Position numbers and translations under genes: made by a program | In this document: piece after piece, positions 27,215 to 39,414 of the stretch | Numbering within the stretch: the first letter of the stretch is position 1 | How the letters are laid out: every line of letters begins with the position of its first letter | NCBI GenBank assembly: GCA_030770545.1 | Contig: CM061091.1 | Coordinates: 7,744,501 to 7,808,500, forward strand | Direction of reading: 5' to 3' | From: Macropodus opercularis | Taxonomy: Eukaryota; Chordata; Actinopteri; Anabantiformes; Osphronemidae | Length of the DNA stretch: 64,000 bases | The notes under the pieces: generated by a model | What the model was told of the DNA's origin: nothing | Databases searched by the model: none | The model's input: the letters and a program-made list of their open reading frames with translations, nothing else

Positions 27215-27228
27215 TTTGCATATGCAAA
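27215..27228. promoter_or_regulatory. Perfect POU/octamer palindrome
   Basis: TTTGCATATGCAAA is a perfect 14-base palindrome, extended on the right to ATGCAAAT, the canonical octamer of Oct/POU factors, with its mirror half on the other strand and an E-box (CATATG) in the centre. Nearby are several TAAT/ATTA homeodomain cores (27166-27275). It could be a POU dimer site within a distal enhancer about 11 kb upstream of the cadherin ATG. Function is inferred. Confidence 0.35.
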
Positions 27229-30200
27229 TATGACAGACCTGATCATTAGCCTTTATATCTCACGCACTCTAATTGTTATTGTAAAAACTGCCGAGTGGAG
27301 CCAAGGGCAAACGCACTCAGTCCTCTCGTCGTCTTTCCCTCCCTCTCTCCCTCAATCCGTCGCCGACTGTCAACTCTCATTCCGCTACGTGTTTTATGAG
27401 GTTTCGTCGTTCTGAACAGAGCCATGGAAGTTGAATGTCACGGTAGTATAATCAGCTAAGAAATGCCTCTGCCTGACATTGTTTCATCAGAGCGGAGGGG
27501 AGAAAAATAATAGAGGAGCACTTCCTGGAGAAGAGTAATTGGCCAAATGGAGTCACTTAGGCAGAACAACAGTCCCATCACAGCGATGATGATGGTGATG
27601 GTGATGGTCTTGGGGTGATCTTGGTAGCCCACTGGTTCGAAAACTGTACTGCATGTCTCCTCCATATTAATGCAAATACTTTGTGTGAAAAATACTAAAA
27701 TAAAACTAAAATAAAAATAAAAAGTTTGGCAATAGTTACACACTGACTCTTCCTGGCTGGTTTGGAAACCAATCCAGAAGGACACGTATCCCTGGTCTGT
27801 TATGAATCTGTGAATACCATTAGAGTCATTGTGGAACTAGACTCTGAATGACCTTCTAATGATTCTGTAATATTATTAAACTACTTAGGCAGTGACTCAG
27901 TAGAACCAGAAACTGTGACAAACAGTAACTGATGAACTGACCCAATCTCCTCGGTGTTGAGGACCAGATTATTTTGCGTGTCTCTACGATTTGTGAGCAG
28001 TACTACATATTCGACCTAATGATCGGTCCATATTGACACTGTTGTGCTCCAGCACTTTAATGAGCACTGTGGAGCAGCGCAAAGAGGGTTGTGGCAGAAG
28101 AAGGACATTTCTTTCTGGGTCTTTACAACATCTGTCGAGTTGTACTTATTTCATGTTGTTTTTGGTTGTTTTCGCTGATGCTGCCAATAATACTGGGACA
28201 GCAGGAATCACCTCACTTTGCTCTGTCTGGCACTACCTCTCCCTGCCCTGCTACACCCTGCTGAGCGTTGGGCTGGAAGCTCCAAAAATCAACCTAAAAG
28301 AAATAAAAGATGAGCAATCATCTTATTGGTTAGAAGTAAAAACCAAACAAGCACCATATATCACACACAAGGATGACTGCTGTTAAATTATGATTTTTTT
28401 TTTTATTAAGTACCGTAGCAGACAAAAAGAGGCTTAGTGCAGGCTGGCTCTAAAGATTGCAACATAAAAGCCTTATTTCAGCTTTCATACATAGAGGACA
28501 GAAGACAATAAAAGTGATATTATACCTTTTGTCAAATAACCACAGACTCATCTGTGACTGTGTCCTGACTGGTCAAAAAACATCCATGGCAAACTATTTG
28601 TTCTAGTATTTAAAATGCCCAGTCCAGTGAAAAAAAAATGATCCCAGCTCTCACAGCAGCTTCTTTGTTAGTAGTTGATTTTCATTCAATTACATAATGA
28701 TCAAATTGCATCTGTAATTAGTTTGGTCAGTTTTTAGAATAGTGAGTCATAAACAACTTATCTTTGTGGAGAAAGAAAGTCCACAGTGAAGTGAATATTT
28801 ATACAAACAAGATTAATTTGAAGATTTATCTGTAAAAGCCATCGTATAAACAGCTTAGCCAAGCTGCTTTTGGCAAATAGGGACATTTAATTTGCATGTA
28901 AACAAAACCAGATGTTATTGAATGCAGCTCTGCCTGACAATAAAGGTACAATTAAGACAATTATAGATAAGTCGCATTTACTTTTGCCTAACATCATATG
29001 TCATTGTGTTTTTGTGATTAGTTCAAATGTTTTGAAATTTTTATGGGTATAGTTTATATCAGGAAATGAGGAATAAAAAAGTAACAGAGGAGTAAACTCA
29101 AACGGTTTTTGCGTGATGATAGAAATATGGCTCATATGTGTAAAAATGTTATTAACAACAGAGGATGAATGCAAAACATGGCCATTGACTGTAAAAGCTG
29201 CATAACTGTTGCATGAACAAATATGTTCCTTGTTCTGAAGTCACAGAATATTATCAGCTTCCTATTGTCTTGGTGACTCACTATGCACTTTTCTATAAAT
29301 TGATATAATGCAGAGAATAATTCTAGACTGTATCTTCCCTCCGCTGTTGGTAAAGGTCAAATTGACTACTACTATATGTAGTCAACACCCACACCTCTAC
29401 CCAAATCCCCTCCCGAGAGCACGCTCCCAGCAAATCCACCTTTAGCAAATAAAATGTAAAATATTTTGACACTGTCAACCCGACTTCCTCAAGCAAAGGG
29501 TCAAGTTGCCTTCTGGCTGGGCAAGCATGTTCCTCTGAAACAGCATTTCATTCATCGGTGCTGTTCACTGGAAAAATAGAGTTGTGTAATTTAATGGTAC
29601 TTATTCACTGAGTGAGTGCAGGGACGCCGCTGTTACAAACACACAAACAAAGACAAAACAAACTAAAAAGATAATATGAACACAAAGACCTGGCTCATGG
29701 AAGATAACCAGGGCACATGTGAGTAATTTTGTTTTACTTCAAGCTGAAATGCCTGATTCTCGGAGAACGCTGTTGATGTGGACAGGACAGAAGGGACAAA
29801 GCTGGAGCGTTTTGACAAATCACATCAGAGAGGAAGAAGAGCACATGTCCTGGAGGGAGATTGGTTATGTTTTGCAACGTCCGCTGCACAATACAATGCT
29901 ACAGGTTCTGGAACAGGATAAGCACAAAACTGAAAATCACACAACAATCGCTAAGAACGTTTGATCTGGGAGCTCTTAATAAGCACTAAAACGACTCCCA
30001 TCAAACATCTGGGCAGAGCAGAAATGCGCAGCCCGGAGCAGACGCCCCTTTAACCGAGACAGCTGGAAGAGTTCGCTAAAGAAGAATGAGCCAAACTACC
30101 CACTGGAAGGTGCAGCTGTCTCATTGAGAGCGAGAGGAATTGTTTGTCTGTAGTGATTGTCTGAAGGTTAAATGGTTCCATCATTCTACCTAAGCCGTTT

Positions 30201-33200
30201 TCATTATTTAAAATATTCCTCCTAAATTACAAATCAAGCACCAGTTCTAATTAGTTTTGTTTTATTACAGTTGTTAGCTGTTTTAGAGAAAATAATTTCT
30301 GGTTTTGCAGCTATTTATGTGTTTAATTACATCTATTTCACAACAGTGGTTTGAAGATAGGGCAGTAACTGTATATTACTGCACACTTTGTATAAATCTC
30401 CACAGGTTTCTCTAACTTGGATCCAATTAAGCTTCTGTCACTCTCTAAGGTTACCTCAAACCTAGTTTATTTGTCAGCATCATTATTTTACTTTAGTTTT
30501 ACATTACAATGTTTTTTTTCCTAGTGGTCAAGGGGGTTAACGGACATTCACAAAAGCCTGTGGTACAGTAAAGTATATGGTTACTTTGACGTCAAAGGCT
30601 AAATGATCACTTAAAACCGGTTATAACATATTATTTTTCTATATGTTGACTTTAAGTTCCGAAACAGTGATCTTCCCAAAATCCTGGTTTTAGGTTTTAA
30701 GGTTTTAGTTGATGAGGCTGGTCCACTTTATGCAGCAAGAGGGCAGATAAGGCAGGTGGAAGGAGTGGAATATTAGTGTAGACTGTGTAGACAGAGACTA
30801 CAGGGAGAGAGGTGCTGATCCAGTTGTAATAGGGTTCAATTCAGCAGCCTAACTATGCCTCTTCTTAATACCTCTGCTGGCTGATCCTCTGCAGCGCAGC
30901 TAGAGGAAATTATCTGCTGGCCCAGTACCCTTTATGGATTGGCTCCTTTTTTGCCCGGGAATTCATACAATAATACTTCTCAGCCTCAGATGGTGTCGGA
31001 GAAGCAGGAGTGAGATATAGGGAAACTTACTGAGGAGGTACTCAGTGTATAAGAGGCAGCACAGAATCGCAGAGGATCACTGGTAGCCTCGTGCACTTAA
31101 ATTATTGAACAGAGGTGGAAAATGAATCCTTTCGCTTCCATGCATTATCAAAAGGAAGTAAAAACAGAATTATGTCCACTGAGTTTTTCCCCTATTCTCT
31201 CAAGTGTGAGGACAGGATCGAAATTACGTATGAGCCCCCTTAGTAGTCACGGATGCCGTGGAGAGCGGTGAGAGATTCATCCGATGCTCTTTTACCTTCC
31301 ATGTGACGACTTCCTTGATTTGTTTGTGTTTATTAATGCTGAATCAGCTGCTTTTTTATCCCCCAGTAGCTGCAGTTGCATTACACGTTGGCCAGGAGCG
31401 CATAATCCCACATAAAAGTGGAACACACTGTACCAGCTAGAGCTTAGAAGAAAGTGACTGAATTCAAAATTAAGAATTACGTGACATCACGGAGCAGCAG
31501 ACAAGGCAGCACGCTGATGAAGAGCTAAGCACAGGTGGGTAGGCGTCATATAAGCGCTTGACACCCTAAGAACAGTGATTTGCTTGATGGCCGTATGCTT
31601 GTAAATGTGCAGCACTCAGAGTGAGTGGGGTAGAGTTTTCAGATTGATTGCTCTTGAGTTCAGTTCGCCGTATGCTGGACTGAAACATTTCGTATGTTAC
31701 AATCAGTAGGTGTTGGCGCGTTCAGCTCCGCTGGAGATTGAGGTTCTTGTTCCTACACGAGCGTTTTCACATCCACGTTGGATTCCTGGGTCCCTGAAAA
31801 GTATGGAGTCTAACATACTCATGCTTTCTAAACAGGATATCTGTGCAAGGAGGAGACGACGGAGTGTATGTCAGGGTCACGGTAGTAGTCATGCAGAAAT
31901 CAAAACTATAAATTATAATTATATCTGTATGTATAGCTCCATGGGCTTCAACACAGCTGTGGTTGTGCTGATTTGTGACTGCTAATCTAAAACTGGTCTC
32001 TGCTCAAAGTATGCAGATTAAATTGCCTGTCAGTTACCGACATCCGAAGGTGAAAGCGTTCATAACTGATCTGAATAGACCCTCTGAATAGAAAACCTCC
32101 CATTCTATATGGTCACCATTCAGACGCGAATGCCACATTCACGCGTCAAAGGTTTTCCTAGAAATATGGGTTGCGGACAGATGTGGATTTAAGTAAGGGG
32201 CATGGCCAGGCTCCCAGGGTGGCTCCTTGCCAGCTTCCAGTCACAGACAAACCCCAAAAACCTTAAAATGGTGGCAATTGGCATTATTTTAATGCCACAA
32301 GTGTGCAGTTTAAGATATGATGATATCATGCCACCTTGTGGTATAGTAAACCGTGTTGCCTTGTTTTATGATCTAATCCTATGATCATGCTAATCACTTT
32401 TCTTATTGTATCTATATATACTATAATCCTGCCAGCCATCACAAGTTTTATTTCTTTTTTCTTTTCTTTTTTTCACCGGCTCCTAAGATTTTACATGCTA
32501 ACAAGCACTTCTGAAATTTATGTAGGTGAACTCTCAAAATCAGTAAAAAAAAGACCAGTCTAGCGGTGAGCAAAATATTCAAGTACTGTGGTTCAGGTGG
32601 ACCAGCTGGCATTGATTGTGGGCCAGCTGGTGATGATTGGAGGCTGGCTGTCTCGGTGACACCTTGTTAGCTTGCACAAGTCACATTAGTGATTCATACA
32701 GGACACGGCATAGCGCAATTCGTGGAGATCTAGGGCGTCGGCACCGGTTTTCAGCGGGAGCGATCGTCTAGTGTTAAGTTCTCTTCTCGCAGAAGCAAAC
32801 ATGTTGTTTGGGGCTGCTATCAAATGGGTCTTGTCACTAATGAGGTTGACTTGACCATCTGCAGTGTAGAATCAGATGGAACAACAGTCGCTCTGTTCAG
32901 CTGATGCCCGGCTCCGCCACCGTCATCAGTGTGTTTTCAGCGCCGCGTGCTCTCTGACATCCTCTGTTTCCATAGGAAGTCTTAAAAGCTCTACGACGGG
33001 GTTGATCTGGTGTGTTTCTAGCGGAAGCCTTCGAAGCCAGTTAAAGAGTGTCACAAATAAATTGAGGTGAGGCAGCATGTGATATGTATATTTTCTTTTT
33101 TTACATTTTAATTTGAATCTGAAACCATGTGCTGTATATGTTGAACTGTTTGTCAAGCTAAAATCTGTCCCTATCGATGATCTGACACACCTGCACACAA

Positions 33201-33204
33201 ATAT

Positions 33205-33208
<4 letters not shown>

Positions 33209-33236
<28 letters not shown>

Positions 33237-33237
33237 C
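33209..33237. repeat. (AC)n microsatellite
   Basis: About fourteen AC units. The 143-aa frame on + and 109-aa frame on - across it are artefacts of the repeat. Confidence 0.9.
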
Positions 33238-36200
33238 AACATTGTACTCAGCCAATTTACAGACTAGTGGATCTCCAGATCGTATTTGCAGTAAAGTCCA
33301 ATTGGCCTTTCTCCAAAGCGCTATTGAACATATTCCCTGTCTTTGTTTTCTTTATGGTCTTATCAAGAAATTTCCCCTGATGGCCAGCCTGTTGCAGGTG
33401 GGAGACAGAGAAATTGTATGTCTGGATAATGAACTCACACTTTCTTCTTTTTCCTCTGCAGAGCGCTCTCTAAGCCCCGCATCGGTATCTCTCCTTTCCC
33501 AGCGCATGTGTGCTTCTAACGGACTTGTAGCTGTTGCTTCATAGGCTACAAATCCTAACATAAGGGGGTCAACAGCTGATGATGCACTAATTGAAATTTG
33601 TTTGTGCAATGAGAAAGTGTGGGAGGCAGACAGGGACGTATATATAAAGAGAATTAGGGTTGGGTGGGTTGTTAAAATAGGTGGGCAGAATAATCGATAC
33701 CAGTTAGAGGAATGTGTGTTGTGTCAGTCTAACAGCTTGTTCTTGTTCTAGGGGTACAAACCATAGACGTGAAAAAGCTGCTTAGTAGAACCAGAGCCAG
33801 ACTGACGCTCTGCTTTATTGAGACTTAGTGGGTCTGCGTGGATTGGAATGATCCTCGCAACAGTCTGTCAGTTGTCATGATAATGAATAGAAGATGACAG
33901 GTTCAGTGCCAACCATTCTCAGTTTGCTGCTCACTGTCAGAGGCGGCCAAACTTTATGACAAGGGCAGCCAAGGGATCTAAATATGACAATACTGGTGGG
34001 CTAGAATCATGATTAGAAGACAAAAAAAAAAATGATGGCTTCTAAGCAGAGATGATGTCACGGCGCTCTTCCGTCTCCGCGGTCTCTGGTGACCCGTGTT
34101 TTGTCAGTGCTAGCGGCTTCAACCCAGCGACATGACAGACCACATTTAAGTAGTAATTTTATAAATCACGTATTGTATTTGTATTTGGTTGTCATCACTT
34201 AAGCGATGGGCACCATGTTCCTTTATTACTACGAACACAAGCACCGTATTGTGAGCGAATCCCACATACACCTATCCAGATCGCATACAATTCTCACAGA
34301 CATGCAGTAAGTGTAAAATAATCTACAACTGAAAGTAATCCCAGAGCAAATGTATAATTTACACCTACAGTCAATCACTGGGGACGGCTAAATAAAAACC
34401 TTTTCCACGTGTTTTAGAATACTGAGCCTGAGATCTACATTGCTGACCTACTTTTAAAGGTTTATGTGTTAGCAGGAAATAAAAACAAACAAACAACAAC
34501 AACACTTGTAAAGGTTGTATGAGAGGACCAGGACAAATAACCTATATGGTCTCTGGGTTGGAGGGCTTGTTGAATACTTGGGCTTGATACTGTGGATCTT
34601 CTGATGAATTGTTAACATGACTGTGAGCTTCAGGCAAAGATTAGATCCAGACCAACCTGTTCTCTACTTGCACTCAAAAAAAAAAAGGAAAAAACCTACA
34701 CAAGCATGGCAGACATACAAGTGTGGAACACCAATGGCATGAAGTCCCAGCAGCAGCAGCCACTGCTGTAATATTAACTGGCAGCCCTTTTATAATCGTA
34801 TATAATCCTCAGTCCCATTCAATAAATAACTACATACAGGTGCAAAATACTTGCAAAAGATTTACATTAACAGGTTTCCATATGATGTATTTTGATGAAT
34901 TGACACATATTGAAGTAGTTTATATTGATCTTAAATAGGAATAACTTTTCAGTAGTTTTCCAGTTAACTCGCACGTTCCCAATGTTTAGGGATGGTTCAC
35001 GTTGTTGCTGTTTGCTGGGTCACTTTTGTTATCAGCCAAATAACTTGTGCAGCCGGCACATGCCGCATGTCAGCAACACAAACGTGGCCTCAGAACCTCC
35101 CTGGGATGAGTCGGATAATCAGTGTGGTGGAACCAGAGGAGCCGCTTCTTATCTGGGCCGTGGTGAGGACGTTTACATTGAAAAGCTGCCCGCAAGATTG
35201 ACAGGCTACAATATGAATGAGGGAGTTTCTCATAAATACTCTGCTTTATTTCAGTCCAACAATGCAATGCATGCATAGACACATGAGATGAGAGGAAGAG
35301 ATGTTCGCTGGGCCATTGTCACTGCCACACAGAGGAATAATACTCCACAGTCAAGCCCAACAGCTGATCAGCCCATTCATGTCTGTCATTCTTCGTTTAC
35401 TCTCTGCTCGTTTTGCCTTTAAAATCAGTTTATGATGTGCATTTCATATTATATGATGATATATTACAGATTTATTAATAGTCATTAGTTTATGTCCGAG
35501 AATACATTTTCAATTTTGCCAACATAAATTGGCAAGATGTAGTGCCTAGAAAATAACACAACACAGTGCTGCACGATAAAACAAAGATAGATCTGAGATA
35601 ACGGTAGAGAACTATTAATCACTTATCTTGTAGACAGGTTCTTAAAAAATTAAAACCATAAGTACATCAAAATTATATTCACATGCCTTTTTTAGCTTTT
35701 TTCCAATCATATTAATTTAATGTATTTTTTATACTAGTCAGCTATTGTAAGTTGATGTAACAAATGTTGAGAATAAACAACTTGATTCATGCTATACTGC
35801 AGAAATGAAATGAATTAATGAATTACATGCTGAAAGCAAGTCCAGGCGAAAGGGAATCATCCAGGTAGATTGGGAAGGATTTGGACAAATTTGGCATCTC
35901 GTGGTGCTGGAAACCTGCAAGATGGATTCATTCAAGTATGAGAAAAGTCTAGATGAGACTTGTCTGACAAAGCTGAAGCTCGGTTGTCAATGATCCCAAG
36001 CAAACCAAGGCTAGGTTTGGCCATGGAGGCTTCTGGGGTGGCCCCTGAGGTCCCTCGAATGTGTCATAGCCAGACGAGGGACTGTGTCATTGCTCAATTT
36101 ATGACATCATAAAAGGGACTAAAATGAGTTTTACATAGTAAGAGACTTTTAATATCTTCTTTCTATCTTGTGGGATTTGAAGAAGTCGGTTGCCGCACGC

Positions 36201-37489
36201 ACGCTGTGAAACAGAAGGATTGCCCTGCTTTCTTTAGCCAAACATGAAGAGTCTTGTCATAAAGAAGCTGAATGATATTAAGATCAGATCAGTAGTTAGA
36301 CATACTGACAGTGGTCAGTGAACTCCGAAACCCCGGGTATCTCCAAATTTAGCCCTCTTGTCTAAACCCTCGCACCCTCTCTGATCCACGGTGGAAGTGA
36401 AGACATTTAAAACTTCGAAACAATCCCAGGATGGAAGTATTTCTTCCTGCTTGCTGTAGAAACAATTTTTACTGTTGTGGTACAGGTTATGCTGATGCGC
36501 TCTATAAAACTTAATATTGTTTAATATTATATTAGACAAGGGGAAAATGATTAGTGATTAGTAGTGGTCATGGTCAGCATACGCGCTGAAAACATTCTCA
36601 GAGCAGGTGAGATGCCGGATTGTAATTGGTGGATTTTATGTGTTTTACAGGAGAAAAACAAAAACAGCAACATTAAGTTCAGCCAAGGCCACAAGTGACA
36701 TTAACAGCATTGCTGCTCATGTAGTTGTTTTGTGCAGGAGCACTGGGTGGAGTGTGCAAATTATGGCTCTTTTGAACCCCTGAGTAGCACGTACTTGTAC
36801 ACGACCGTATATAAAATGTGCTTCAATATTAAAAAGGTGAGTAGCAACAGCACCCACATCACACAACCTGACACAGAGTATTTAAATGTTAAAAATGATG
36901 ACATTCAAGGTAATGTCTCAATTTTCAGCAACACCGTTGGCAGTGGCACATTTTGGACGCCATACTTGTGATTGTCTATGTACTCCCTGAGATCAAAATG
37001 GTTTTATACCCTCTTGAAGCACTACAGCGCAAGCTCACCTTTACCTACTAAATGTCCTCCCACGCATAGTCAGACTTTGCCTGTATATACGACTCAACGT
37101 AACGTTACCAGTTACCCAAGGACTGCTGAAAAAAAAAAAAGATGCACAGGTTGCAGAGTTTTAGCAAGCAAGAGTTCAAAAGACACTGAAAAGCAACTCA
37201 GAGCAGTGCTTTGGGTGAGATAATGACCATGCGACATGCCTTGGATCCAAAGTTTCACATTTATTTGGGATTTGTGTGAGAAAATAAAATGGGTTTGTAC
37301 ACTTGGTATTGAATTCTATCAACGTGAGGGGATCAGATATTCAAAAGTGTTGCCAGCAACTTTTCACAGAACCGTAAAGGCCATCTGTTCCTAAACACAA
37401 CTCACTTGGCGATGAACGCATTTATATACAGCGTTTCTCTGTTGCATATAGACAGCGCTTGAATCTTTGCCTGAAGCTGTGAGCGATAG

Positions 37490-37512
37490 CCCCCCCCCCT
37501 CCTCCCCCCTTC
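37490..37512. repeat. C-rich homopolymer tract
   Basis: C10, then T-interrupted C runs, about 300 bases before the CpG island. The other strand is G-rich and quadruplex-prone. Confidence 0.8.
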
Positions 37513-37686
37513 AACCGTGGTCCCCCAGAGGCGTTTAGAAATGATCGATTTTACATTATTTTAATCCAAAGGGCTGACGCGTTATCGGAAAGAAGAGTTG
37601 TGCATATGGACGAGTGAGGATGGACATTGATCACGGGGATAAGGGAGGTTAGGTTGTTTCCCCACAGGATCTCCCTGACGCACGCA

Positions 37687-37707
37687 AACACACACACACA
37701 CACACAC
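37687..37707. repeat. (AC)n microsatellite near the promoter
   Basis: About ten AC units, roughly 100 bases upstream of the CpG-rich promoter island. Confidence 0.9.
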
Positions 37708-38217
37708 GGACACGATTTCTGTGTTTGTGCGCGGCTCGTGCACATGCTGATTTGACTCGCTGCTGCTTTGCTGAGAAGTTCATTTCCGATGGGAGAATTC
37801 GTTGCCGCCGCATCAGTCTGTTACATATGCACTGCGTTGGGTGTTTTGGCAATGCATGCGTAAAACAGTCTGTCCTGTGAGATATCCCCGCGATGACCCG
37901 CGTCTCACTAGCGCATCTGACTTGCAAGGGAAATTGATTTTGATCCATTTCAAAGGGAAGGCAGCGCGAGACTGCTCTCACTTTGCAGCAACTCGTGGAC
38001 TAAGTGTGAGCACGGTCGGAAACAACACACGCCAAAGAGAGCGAGGGATGGAGCGGAGGTAAGCGCGCACTCGAGCTGTAAGAAGCATTTATTTCCTGGG
38101 ACGCGCACAGACAGACAGCTGGTGAGACGGCAGACAGAGGAGGGAAGGCGAGGAGGAGGACGCATAATAGAAACACACAAAGTTCTCCCACGTCGAGTTG
38201 AAGTACGGTGCCAAGCA

Positions 38218-38326
38218 ATGTCTGCGGTCCAGATTAATGGAATTCTTGGATCATAAGGCGAGAGCGATTACACGTTTCCAAGGTACGAGTGTATCCATGG
38301 ATCTCGGTGTTGCAGGAGCGCATTAG
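38218..38326 (+). promoter_or_regulatory. Two overlapping upstream ORFs in the cadherin leader
   Basis: If the leader is not spliced out, it holds a 12-codon uORF (ATG at 38218, TAA at 38254-38256) and a 29-codon uORF in another frame (ATG at 38237, TAG at 38324-38326). The second contains an internal ATG at 38297 with G at +4. It ends only 13 bases before the main ATG at 38340, which has C at -3 and is therefore a weak initiation context. This arrangement would be expected to lower translation or require reinitiation. It is direct sequence observation; the effect is inferred. Confidence 0.4.
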
Positions 38327-38339
38327 TGCGTTGGAGCAG

Positions 38340-39414
38340 ATGAGTTATCCAGTCATGATTTGGGTCGCGTTTTTGCCCTTGTTGGTTTTGTGCGCACTCG
38401 GGAACAGGACCGTGGAGCAGGTGCCGTTCTTTCACGGACATGTATTTGAGAACTCGTCTCCGGGCTCACGGGTCAATGGACTGAGCGTCCCGTTAAAGCG
38501 GATCAATTCACAGAGGTGTGGTACTGGGGGATCCGGATCACCGGCAGCGCACTTTAAACTCCTCGGAGACGGGAATGACAATTTCCGTGTCTTTGCGCAC
38601 CACAAACGGGGACATATTTTGCTAAAGACTTCTGGGGTCCTGGACCGGGAAGAGCGGTCTGAATACGCATTGGGTTTGGGTATGTGTTGCGGACAATGCG
38701 CGGGGCACTCCAGAGAAGAAGGGGAGAAGTCTGCCTCAATTGCTGAGGTGGCGTCCATCAAGGTGGACGTCCTCGACACCAACGACCACCAGCCCACTTT
38801 CCCCGGTGCCAGTGTTAAACTCAGTCTGGATGATGCCACTGCGCTCCGCACTGCGATCTACACGGTCACCGCGCGGGACGACGACAGTGGCAAGAACGCG
38901 GAGCTCATCTATTTCGCCCTGCCCAAAAACGGGAGTTTCTACGCGGTACCCAAAACCGGCGACATCCTCCTAGTGGACTCTATCTTGGGTCTGGATAAAA
39001 CCATTCAGTTTAAAGTGTTCGCTCGGGACCGCGGTTGGCCACCCCGCACGAGTCAGAGCATAGCGGTGGAAATCAATCCAAGGCAGTGGCCATATGTACC
39101 TCCTCTGAACCCCGACCTGGGGAAACGGAAGCCCAAATCGCAAATTAAAGTGCCAACGAGAAAGTCCAGGTCAATTCTGGAATCGGAAAGCCCGGTGTTC
39201 ATCAACGTGTCAGAGGATGCGGGGATCGGTTCGGTGGTGATGAACCTGAACCCGGTGAAGTTTCAGTCTGCAGCGTTTGAGCTGGTGGAGCCCGACGTGG
39301 AGAGCTCACCGGTCAGCGTGAGTCGGGACAGCGGGGATATAGTCATATCACGGAAACTAGACAGAGAGACCGAGCCCCTGGTGGAGATCACCGTCAAAGT
39401 TCAGGATAAAAGAG
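38340..39414 (+). CDS. First coding exon of a large cadherin (type III / neural-cadherin-like), partial gene
   Basis: The exon encodes the N-terminus of a secreted-pathway cell-adhesion protein, 358 codons plus one base. Residues 1-21 form a signal peptide (hydrophobic core IWVAFLPLLVLCALG). EC1 spans about 28-154, with FEN at 36-38, LDRE at 101-104 and the calcium linker DTNDHQP at 146-152. EC2 spans about 157-246, with DDDSGKNAELIYF at 180-192 and ARDRGWPP at 228-235. EC3 starts near 285 and shows VSEDAGIG at 290-297 and LDRE at 340-343, then is cut by the intron after QDKRG. These are standard cadherin repeat signatures. The open frame extends upstream to a GTG at 38289, but the first in-frame ATG is 38340, it starts the signal peptide, and an in-frame TAA lies at 38235. 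The donor G|GTAGGC at 39415 leaves a phase 1 junction; read through, the frame stops at 39443. Oddities are a missing DxND motif after EC2, an RKSR site at 274-277, and clustered cysteines at 116, 117 and 120. Cadherin family is seen directly; the type III assignment is inference, and a Fat/Dachsous-type protein is the alternative. Confidence 0.85.

Larger units (their letters stand above)
25936..37789. other. Region upstream of the cadherin gene, no gene recognised
   Basis: Contains the POU palindrome at 27.2 kb, a GAT/GGT trinucleotide run (27583-27607), an AC repeat at 33.2 kb and the C-rich tract at 37.5 kb. 35.85-36.1 kb ('...catggaggcttctggggtggcccctgagg...') has a weak transposon-like feel but could not be assigned. 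No exon signature was found on either strand. Confidence 0.5.

Noticed and set aside
27631..27645. tRNA B-box-like GGTTCGAAAAC
   Set aside because: No A-box at the right distance and no cloverleaf could be drawn.
33113..33544. 143-aa frame crossing the AC microsatellite
   Set aside because: Held open by the (AC)n repeat, which has no stops in this frame.
33935..33990. hAT-terminus-like 'gaggcggccaaactttatgacaaggg'
   Set aside because: Similarity is short, there is no second terminus and no target duplication.
35830..36125. Possible transposon-like segment ('aatgatcccaagcaaaccaagg', 'catggaggcttctgggg')
   Set aside because: A faint likeness to the NDPKHT region of Tc1 transposases, but no frame or neighbouring motif supports it.
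37418..37440. TATA-like 'tttatatacagcg' upstream of the cadherin gene
   Set aside because: It lies 900 bases before the start codon and outside the CpG island; AT-rich matches like this are common by chance.
38289..38339. Seventeen-residue N-terminal extension of the cadherin
   Set aside because: It begins at a GTG, not an ATG, and would put the signal peptide inside the chain. The ATG at 38340 starts a normal signal peptide.
38432..38851. 139-aa frame on the - strand opposite the cadherin exon
   Set aside because: Shadow of the GC-rich cadherin coding exon; no independent motif.
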